Assembly: GCA_937915965.1 (NCBI GenBank) | Contig: CALGHC010000124.1 | Span: 1-10,767, forward strand | DNA: 10,767 bases | From: an uncultured Myxococcales bacterium | GTDB taxonomy: Bacteria; Myxococcota_A; UBA9042 | Direction: 5' to 3' | Part shown: positions 5,887 through 10,767 of the stretch, one piece after another | Layout of the letters: every line of letters begins with the position of its first letter | Position numbering within the stretch: the stretch's first letter is position 1 | Notes under the pieces: model-generated | Databases searched by the model: none | The model's input: the letters and a program-made list of their open reading frames with translations, nothing else | What the model was told of the DNA's origin: nothing | Made by a program: the position numbers and the translations under genes

Positions 5887-7728
5887 ATGCCCCGCCTGGC
5901 CGCTCCCCCATCGCCCTGCCGACTCCTGGTGGCTGTCGTCGCCACGACCCTTTGCGCGGCGACGCTCGCTCCCCGCCCCGCCGGGGCCCGACCGCCCACC
6001 GCGGCCGATCTGCTCGCGAGCAGGACCATCCCGGCACAAGAGGTGCGCCAGCGATTGGCGAGCTACCGCGAGGTCGACCTGGGCGTCGACATCAGCCCGA
6101 TCGACAAGCGATTGGTGCCAATGTTGGCGCCGTTGCGTATGGCGGCCGACTACATCGACCGTGTCTACTGGCGACAGGTGTCGGCCGAGGGGCTTGGCTG
6201 GCTCGAGACCCTGCAGGCGGTCGCTGCGGCCGGTGAACACGCCGAGGCCGGCGAGCTGGCCGCGCTGATGCGGATCCACTACGGCCCGTGGGACCGCCAC
6301 CACGGCGACCGGGCCTTCGTCGGCCGCCAAGCCCGTCCGTCGGGTGCCGGTTTCTACCCGGCGGACGTCTCGCAACGCGAGATCGAGGCCTGGTTGCACA
6401 GCGAGCCAAGCAAGGCCGCTGCGGTCTGGAGCCCCTATACCATCGTCCAGCGCGCCGGCGACAAGCTGAAGCTCGTGCCCTACGCGAAGGCCTATCAGCA
6501 AGACCTCACTCAAGCAGCCAAGGCCCTGCGCCTTGCGGCCGATACCTGGGCTGCGGGTGCCCCCAAGGAAGGTGCGTCCAAGGACGGTGAGCGCACCCGC
6601 ACGATCGACTGCGACGGATTCGTACGCTATCTGCGGGCGCGCGCTGACTCGCTGCTCGACGACCGCTACCTCACGAGCGAGATCCTCTGGCTGGAGACCG
6701 GCACCTGTCCGATCGACATCGCGATCGGACCCTATGAATTCTACGAGGACCGACTCCTCGGCGTGAAGGCCGCGTTCGAGGCGATCATCTACTACCGCGA
6801 CGATGGCGAGTCCGCCCGCTTCCGCCGCTTCCTCGACAAGAGCGAGGAGCTCCTCAAGGCGCTGCCGATCCCAGAGACGCTCCGACCGCGCTTTGAGCTG
6901 GTCAAGCCCTCGCCCGTGACCATCGCAGACGTTCTCTACACCGCTGGCGACGCGCGCGCTGGCTTCCAGATCCGCGCCTTCGTGCTGCCCAACGACGAGG
7001 CGGTTCGTGTCGCCCGCGGCACAAAGAACGTCATCCTCAAGAACGTCGTGCGGGCGAAGTTCGACGCCCTGACCCTGCCGGTGGCGCGACGCATCTTCGG
7101 CCCGAAGCTGGTCGGCAAGGTCAGCTTCCAGGCCTACTACGATCTGCTGCTGATGTGGCAGCTCGCCCACATCGTCGAGCCGCGCGAGATCGAGCAGCGC
7201 GACGGCAGCAAGACGACCTCGCGCAAGCTACTGCAAGCCCGATACACCCTGATGAACCAGGTACTCAGCGAGGTCGTCGCGCTTCTCAACTGGTTCCACC
7301 TACGCGACAGCGGCGCCCTGCGCGGCCGCGCCGACGAGTCGATGGCCTTGACGTGGCTCGCCTCGCTGGTGGACGCCGCTCGCCTGTCAGAGGGCTCACC
7401 GCAGACGGTCTCCAAGGCGATCCTCTACAACTACTTCGCCCAGGAGTGGGTCACCCGCTACAACCCGGGCACACGCACCTTCGAGGTCAACCCGCCAGCG
7501 ATGCGCAAGGCCGTCGAGAAGCTCGCGGCCGAGCTGCTGCAGATCATCGGGCGCGGTGACTACGAGGGCGCCGGCCGGCTCATCGTCCAATACGGCATCC
7601 TGCCCGGTGAGGTTCGCGCCAAGCTCAATGAGCTCGCCGACGTGCCCGTCGACATCATGCCGCACTACTCGGCGATGGGATCGGGGAGCTGCAGCGCCTG
7701 CAAGGCCATCGACAAGAAGCGCGACTAG
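5887..7728 (+). CDS. Exported M49-like (DPP III-related) protein without zinc ligands
   Basis: 613 residues. Residues 1-36 form a Sec signal peptide (hydrophobic LLVAVVATTLCAATLA, cleavage near AGA|RPP). The body follows the bacterial M49-like zinc-hydrolase family: IAIGPYEFYEDRLLGVKAAF, VLYTAGDARAG, FVLPNDEAVRVARGTKNVIL and KNVVRAKFD. Where that family has HExxH in a context like MHEvaHGLG, this protein has LMWQLAHIVEP (W424, Q425, H428). The second motif, EExKAD about 30 residues later, reads NQVLSE (N457-E462). Two zinc ligands and the catalytic Glu therefore look lost, while the fold-defining blocks are kept, suggesting a pseudo-peptidase with a binding or structural role. The tail (residues ~605-613) has a CSAC pair. 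The gene stands alone on its strand after a 141-bp gap. Family assignment is from memory of conserved blocks. Confidence 0.75.
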   Translation: MPRLAAPPSPCRLLVAVVATTLCAATLAPRPAGARPPTAADLLASRTIPAQEVRQRLASYREVDLGVDISPIDKRLVPMLAPLRMAADYIDRVYWRQVSAEGLGWLETLQAVAAAGEHAEAGELAALMRIHYGPWDRHHGDRAFVGRQARPSGAGFYPADVSQREIEAWLHSEPSKAAAVWSPYTIVQRAGDKLKLVPYAKAYQQDLTQAAKALRLAADTWAAGAPKEGASKDGERTRTIDCDGFVRYLRARADSLLDDRYLTSEILWLETGTCPIDIAIGPYEFYEDRLLGVKAAFEAIIYYRDDGESARFRRFLDKSEELLKALPIPETLRPRFELVKPSPVTIADVLYTAGDARAGFQIRAFVLPNDEAVRVARGTKNVILKNVVRAKFDALTLPVARRIFGPKLVGKVSFQAYYDLLLMWQLAHIVEPREIEQRDGSKTTSRKLLQARYTLMNQVLSEVVALLNWFHLRDSGALRGRADESMALTWLASLVDAARLSEGSPQTVSKAILYNYFAQEWVTRYNPGTRTFEVNPPAMRKAVEKLAAELLQIIGRGDYEGAGRLIVQYGILPGEVRAKLNELADVPVDIMPHYSAMGSGSCSACKAIDKKRD

Positions 7729-7969
7729 TCATCGGACCTTCGGGGGGGTGTGGTTCACAACTCCGGGTCTGCAGCCGCGCCCGTGATCGGCAGCCGTTCG
7801 CGTCTCTCTTCTTTGGGGTCGGGGCTCGACCCCCAGCGGCAAGAAGCGTGGTTCTTGCCGCCTCCCCACTGCGTGGCGGCGTTCGCCGCCTGAGACCCGG
7901 GATTCGGAACCGCGCCCCCTTCGGGGTCTGCGGCTTGCGTCGACGGCGGATATTCGATACCTGTGCCGC
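7729..7969. ncRNA. Structured intergenic element with serial stem-loops (candidate RNA or repeat)
   Basis: No credible gene lies here. Perfect stems: GGGGTCG 7815-7821 with CGACCCC 7827-7833; CGGCAAGAA 7837-7845 with TTCTTGCCG 7852-7860 (six-base loop); GGCGGC 7875-7880 with GCCGCC 7885-7890. A TTCG-capped hairpin lies at about 7910-7933 (CCGC/GCGG outer, CCC/GGG inner). CCGGGTCT 7763-7770 can pair with AGACCCGG 7893-7900 and enclose the middle hairpins. This could be a folded RNA, a repeated chromosomal element or the combined end of the M49-like transcript and leader of the START gene. Strand is undetermined. Confidence 0.4.
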
Positions 7970-8635
7970 GTGCGAAATCTGCTTGCCATCGCCACGATCC
8001 TGCTGCTTGCACCCACCGCGGTCCTCGCTGCTGAGCCGTGGGAGGTGGTCAAGGACTCCGACGGCGTCAAAGTCTGGATGCAGGAGACGGGGCCGCGTGG
8101 CCTGCCGGTGCTGCGGGCGCGAACCCGCATCAACGCTTCGGTCATCGACGTGCTCGCGGTGATCACCGACATCGGTCCCAGTTGCGAGTGGGCCGGGCGC
8201 TGCGTCGAAGAGCGCCTGATCGAGCGCCCCGACATGCTTCACACCCGCATGTATTCTCGTCGGAAGGGGCCATGGCCACTCGATGACCGCGACTTTGAGC
8301 TCGAGACCAGCGGCGTCATCAGCAACGGCGGTGCACGGGTCCTGATCCGCTTCCACACCGCTGCCAAGGCGCGCACGCCGCTGCCGTCGGGGACGGTGCG
8401 CATGCCGGTGATGCGCGGCTCGTACCTGCTGGAGCGGGCCGGCCAGGCCACGGACATCACCTTCCGGGTCGAGGGCGACCCCGGCGGCTGGATCCCCAAG
8501 TGGGCGATCAGCTGGACCGCCGCGGCGATCCCCTACGAATCGCTGCGCGCCCTCCGCAAGCGGGTCCCGAAGATGCGCGGCCGCTACGTCGACGTGGTGC
8601 GCGCGTTCGAGAAGCTGGCCGCAGCGGCGCCGTAG
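7970..8635 (+). CDS. Exported START-domain protein
   Basis: 221 residues from GTG 7970. Residues 1-20 are a signal peptide (RNLLAIATILLLAPTAVLA|AEPW). The rest is a single START/SRPBCC-like domain: WEVVKDSDGVKVWMQE, VLAVITDIGPSCEWAGRCVE, RMYSRRKGPWPLDDRDFELE, a VRMPVMRGSYLLE strand and a final amphipathic helix (LRALRKRVPKMRGRYVDVVR). Bacterial proteins of this type are thought to bind a hydrophobic ligand in a deep cavity, here probably in the periplasm; the ligand is unknown. No good ribosome binding site precedes the GTG, but no other in-frame ATG/GTG gives the signal peptide. It converges on the esterase gene, and its stop codon overlaps a tandem 20-bp repeat. Confidence 0.83.
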   Translation: MRNLLAIATILLLAPTAVLAAEPWEVVKDSDGVKVWMQETGPRGLPVLRARTRINASVIDVLAVITDIGPSCEWAGRCVEERLIERPDMLHTRMYSRRKGPWPLDDRDFELETSGVISNGGARVLIRFHTAAKARTPLPSGTVRMPVMRGSYLLERAGQATDITFRVEGDPGGWIPKWAISWTAAAIPYESLRALRKRVPKMRGRYVDVVRAFEKLAAAAP

Positions 8636-8673
8636 CGCAGCGCTGGAACCGATAGTGCAGCGCTGGAACCGAT
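8634..8673. repeat. Tandem 20-bp duplication between convergent genes
   Basis: Two adjacent 20-base units (8634-8653 and 8654-8673) share GCAGCGCTGGAACCGAT and differ at one base. The first overlaps the START-protein stop codon and the second ends seven bases before the esterase stop. No terminator hairpin with a T-run is seen in this 44-base gap. Confidence 0.85.
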
Positions 8674-8679
8674 TCCGAC

Positions 8680-10131
8680 CTACTTGAACGCCGGCGTGCG
8701 GTCGCCCGGGTCGAAGAGGAACGCGATCGGCAGGTGGGCGCGGTCCTTCCAGGCCGACTCGCTGTGGTCGGCACCAACCGCCTCGTAGTAACCCAACGTC
8801 TCCGCCTCCGCGAAGCCTCCCGCCACCAGCGCTGCCTTCATCTGCTGGGCGAGCGCGAGGTTGTCGTTGACCGTGCCGGCGTCGAGCCAGACGCGCGACG
8901 GCAAGGCCAGCGGCAGGAGCTTCGTCGCGACCGCGAAGAGGTCGCCGTCGTTCCACCACCACGAGCCACTCATCGCGATCGCGCTCGACCATTTGTCCGG
9001 GCGGGTCCACAGCGCGTGCATGGCCATGAGACCGCCCAGCGACGATCCGCCAACCGCGCGGTTGTCACGGCCGCTGAGCAGGCGGTAGCGCTTCTCGAGC
9101 TCGGGCAAGACGGTCGCGTCGAGCCAATCGAGGGTACCGTCGCCGCCGCCGTTGTCGCCGCCGAACATCGCTGGATCGTTGCTGGGCGTGTATTCGAAGA
9201 TCCGCCGATCGCCGCCGTGATCGACACCGGCGATGACCAGCTCGGTGGATTTGGCCGCAGCGACCATCGCCAGAGCGGCCTCGTCGAGCTGCCAGCTGAC
9301 GCCGAAAGACGCGGTCTCGTCCTCGAAGAGGTTCTGGCCGTCGAACATCACCACGAGCGGGTAGCTGGCCGCGCTGTTCTCGTCGTAGCCGGGCGGCAAG
9401 AATACCCGGACGGTGCGCTTGCCCGCTTTGTAGCCAGCGCCGACGGGGCCAGCGACGGTGAAGTCCTCGCGGCGACCCGCAGCGGCGAGCGGGTCGAAGT
9501 AGGGAAAGAGGTCGCGCTGCTCCGCGGGGGCGACGACGTGGTTCGGCCCGAGCTGCCACTGCGGCGCCTCCCCAGCCAGCTCAAGGACCGCCTTGACCTC
9601 GATATCGGCGGCTGCGACCGGCAGCACGAAGGTCGCGATCGTGCCAGCGACCGCGGCGGCAGCGAGCGAAGTCGCCCACGACAACGGCGGCGTGTCGCCG
9701 CGCAAGGCGATGGACGCGGCGAGGGGATGGTGGACCTCGATGACGGTGGCGGCGGGGAGCGCGTCGGCGGCGACACCGGAGTCTGTCGCGACGTCCGACG
9801 CGGCGTCCACGATCGCATCCGTCGCCGCGTCCGACGCAGCCCCCGCATCCGAGGCCACAGTCCCGTCCGAGGCAACGTCCCAGTTCACGTCCGAGGCAGG
9901 CAGCGCGTCCGCGGCCGCGTCACTCGCCGCGTCCGAGGCCGAACTCGCTGCGTCCGGGGCCGCACTCGCTGCGTCCGAGGGCGCCCCTGCGTCTCCAGCG
10001 ACCTCCGACTCCGCATCGGCGCCGACCACCCAGGCGGCGTCGGTGGGTGTTCCGGTGCCGGCGGCTGGGCTGCGCGGCGAGGCGCAGCCAAACGCCAAAA
10101 GAACCAGCAAAGATGTTGTAAGGGGTTGCAT
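8680..10131 (-). CDS. Enterochelin-esterase-like lipoprotein (esterase D family)
   Basis: 483 residues from ATG 10131. The N-terminus (MQPLTTSLLVLLAFGCASPR) is a lipoprotein signal with Cys16 as the likely lipidated residue; LAFGC is a slightly atypical lipobox. Residues ~30-125 are a disordered Asp/Ala/Ser linker. An E-set/CBM-like domain follows (VIEVHHPLAASIALRGDTPP, WQLGPNHVVAP, DLFPYFDP), as in Fes-type esterases. The alpha/beta hydrolase core has RTVRVFLPPGYDEN, PLVVMFDGQNLF, the nucleophile motif GGSSLGGLMAM (Ser364) and a late GADHSESAW, likely holding the catalytic His. Family members cleave esters such as ferric-siderophore trilactones or feruloyl esters; the substrate here is unknown. 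AGAGG at 10137-10141 supports this start over an in-frame ATG at 10203. Confidence 0.9.
   Translation of the reverse strand: MQPLTTSLLVLLAFGCASPRSPAAGTGTPTDAAWVVGADAESEVAGDAGAPSDAASAAPDAASSASDAASDAAADALPASDVNWDVASDGTVASDAGAASDAATDAIVDAASDVATDSGVAADALPAATVIEVHHPLAASIALRGDTPPLSWATSLAAAAVAGTIATFVLPVAAADIEVKAVLELAGEAPQWQLGPNHVVAPAEQRDLFPYFDPLAAAGRREDFTVAGPVGAGYKAGKRTVRVFLPPGYDENSAASYPLVVMFDGQNLFEDETASFGVSWQLDEAALAMVAAAKSTELVIAGVDHGGDRRIFEYTPSNDPAMFGGDNGGGDGTLDWLDATVLPELEKRYRLLSGRDNRAVGGSSLGGLMAMHALWTRPDKWSSAIAMSGSWWWNDGDLFAVATKLLPLALPSRVWLDAGTVNDNLALAQQMKAALVAGGFAEAETLGYYEAVGADHSESAWKDRAHLPIAFLFDPGDRTPAFK
9770..10055 (-). repeat. Low-complexity Asp/Ala/Ser linker coding repeats
   Basis: This part of the esterase gene codes repeated SDAA/PDAA/TDA units. 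At DNA level there are GCGTCCGAG-like blocks and one clear 21-bp tandem pair (9937-9957 and 9958-9978, two differences). Such linkers are common after the lipid anchor of myxobacterial surface proteins and probably space the enzyme from the membrane. Confidence 0.7.
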
Positions 10132-10153
10132 CCGCACCTCTTTCTCCCGCCTC

Positions 10154-10172
10154 GCCGACCGTTCTGGTCGGC
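10154..10172 (-). promoter_or_regulatory. Hairpin between the NorB-like and esterase genes
   Basis: GCCGACC (10154-10160) and GGTCGGC (10166-10172) form a perfect 7-bp stem around a five-base loop, in the 75-bp gap between the two minus-strand genes. It could end the upstream transcript or structure the esterase leader. No T-run follows. Confidence 0.35.
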
Positions 10173-10206
10173 CGGACCCGCAGATTTGACCGAGCCGCGA
10201 CACCGG

Positions 10207-10767
10207 TCAACCGGCCGGTCGCCTGGCGCGCAGCGACCGGATCACAGCGGCCGCCAGGGTGACCAGGGCGACAAAGGATGCGGCACCGACGAAGGGTACC
10301 GGCAACAGCGCTGCGCGCATCGCCACCAGGGTGGAAGCGCCGCTACCGCCAACCCGCACGACCCCCCGCGTGACGCCGGCGACGAATAGCGCGAGGCAGA
10401 GCAAGAGCGTGAGCGCGGACGCCATCCGGACGGCGCTTCGCAGTCGTGGCAGACGCGCTCGGGGCACCCCGAAAGCCAGCAGACCGGCGAAGATCAAGAA
10501 GCTGTCGACCCCAATCAGCGACCCCATCGAGTGGCCGACAATCGCGTAGGTGCCGTGCACCACCTGATTGACGTGAGGGATGGCGAAGAGGACACCAGTC
10601 CCTACCGCGAACACCGTCCAGGCCTCGGCGTGCCACAGCAGGGCGCGCAGGGCGTCGCCACCCTGCGACTCGCTGCCGGGTCGAGCATGGCGCAGGTGGC
10701 GGACGTGGCGGACGTGGCGAACGAACGACAGACCGCCAAGCATGGAGGCGACGACCGCGATCACCTT
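10207..10767 (-). CDS. NorB-like nitric oxide reductase large subunit, C-terminal part (5' end beyond window)
   Basis: The reverse strand is open from the right edge to TGA 10209-10207; the codon at the edge (AAG, Lys) is in frame, so the true start lies outside. The visible 187 residues have four or so hydrophobic segments. IPHVNQVVHGTYAIVGHSMG followed by SLIGVDSFLIFAGLL matches the helix near the end of NorB-type haem-copper oxidoreductase subunit I, which carries haem ligands. Those enzymes reduce NO to N2O in the membrane; function here rests on this one region. Two oddities: the ligand motif reads HSM where most family members have HxH, and a loop before it has the repeat VRHVRHVRHLRH. 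cbb3-type oxidase subunit I is the main alternative. Confidence 0.72.
   Translation of the reverse strand, partial: KVIAVVASMLGGLSFVRHVRHVRHLRHARPGSESQGGDALRALLWHAEAWTVFAVGTGVLFAIPHVNQVVHGTYAIVGHSMGSLIGVDSFLIFAGLLAFGVPRARLPRLRSAVRMASALTLLLCLALFVAGVTRGVVRVGGSGASTLVAMRAALLPVPFVGAASFVALVTLAAAVIRSLRARRPAG
10687..10722 (-). repeat. Four 9-bp repeats coding (V/L)RH in the NorB-like gene
   Basis: Four in-phase 9-bp units of the type GTCCGCCAC code VRHVRHVRHLRH, a cluster with His at every third residue, in a loop between hydrophobic segments. The two middle units are nearly identical at DNA level, which points to recent slippage. Confidence 0.75.

Noticed and set aside
5917..5950. Lipoprotein signal on the M49-like protein (Cys in TTLCAA)
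   Set aside because: The residue before Cys is Leu, which lipoboxes do not allow; an ordinary Sec cleavage near AGA fits better.
5836..7170. Reverse 444-residue frame
   Set aside because: Antisense shadow of the M49-like gene, which has a near-perfect ribosome binding site and conserved blocks.
7755..8012. Small reverse-strand protein of 85 residues in the structured interval
   Set aside because: Composition follows the hairpins and there is no ribosome binding site or family resemblance; the structure explains the sequence better.
7655..9010. Reverse 451-residue frame across the START gene and intergenic region
   Set aside because: Runs across several features with no family motifs; a GC-rich shadow.
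8734..10389. Forward 551-residue frame
   Set aside because: Antisense to the esterase lipoprotein, with the linker appearing as Arg/Gly repeats.

Overview
The window is about 10.8 kb of GC-rich DNA from a Gram-negative bacterium. A porin ending in Phe, several Sec-exported proteins and a lipoprotein with a long Asp/Ala/Ser-rich linker point to an outer membrane. That linker style, the strong G/C third-position bias and the many exported enzymes suggest Myxococcota or a related former deltaproteobacterium. This is inferred from style; there is no rRNA or other phylogenetic marker.

Layout. (1) Positions 1-1078, minus: a secreted purple acid phosphatase whose C-terminus runs off the left edge. 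(2) 1402-2979: two gene remnants meeting head to head. The minus-strand piece is the C-terminal half of a TPR/DUF2135 (YfaP-like) protein; the plus-strand piece is the C-terminal part of a berberine-bridge-type FAD oxidase. Both lack their 5' halves, and the break lies near 2046-2070. (3) 3216-4442 and 4513-5745, plus: a PhoR-like membrane histidine kinase in which the phospho-accepting His is Arg, followed 70 bp later by an OprO/OprP-type porin. (4) 5887-7728, plus: a large exported protein of the M49-like (dipeptidyl-peptidase III-related) family whose zinc-binding motif is lost. (5) 7729-7969: a gene-free interval full of strong stem-loops. (6) 7970-8635, plus: an exported START-domain protein. 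(7) 8680-10131, minus, convergent with (6): an enterochelin-esterase-like lipoprotein. (8) 10207-10767, minus: the C-terminal end of a NorB-like nitric oxide reductase subunit, cut by the right edge.

How the genes may work together. The acid phosphatase, PhoR-like kinase and OprO/P-type porin could form a phosphate-scavenging neighbourhood, but they are not one operon and no Pho box was seen. Two encoded proteins look like pseudoenzymes (kinase without His, peptidase without HExxH). These, the head-to-head junction and the structured intergenic element are the main points for follow-up. Short tandem duplications (10, 20 and 23 bp units) and 9-bp direct repeats recur between genes and in one coding region.
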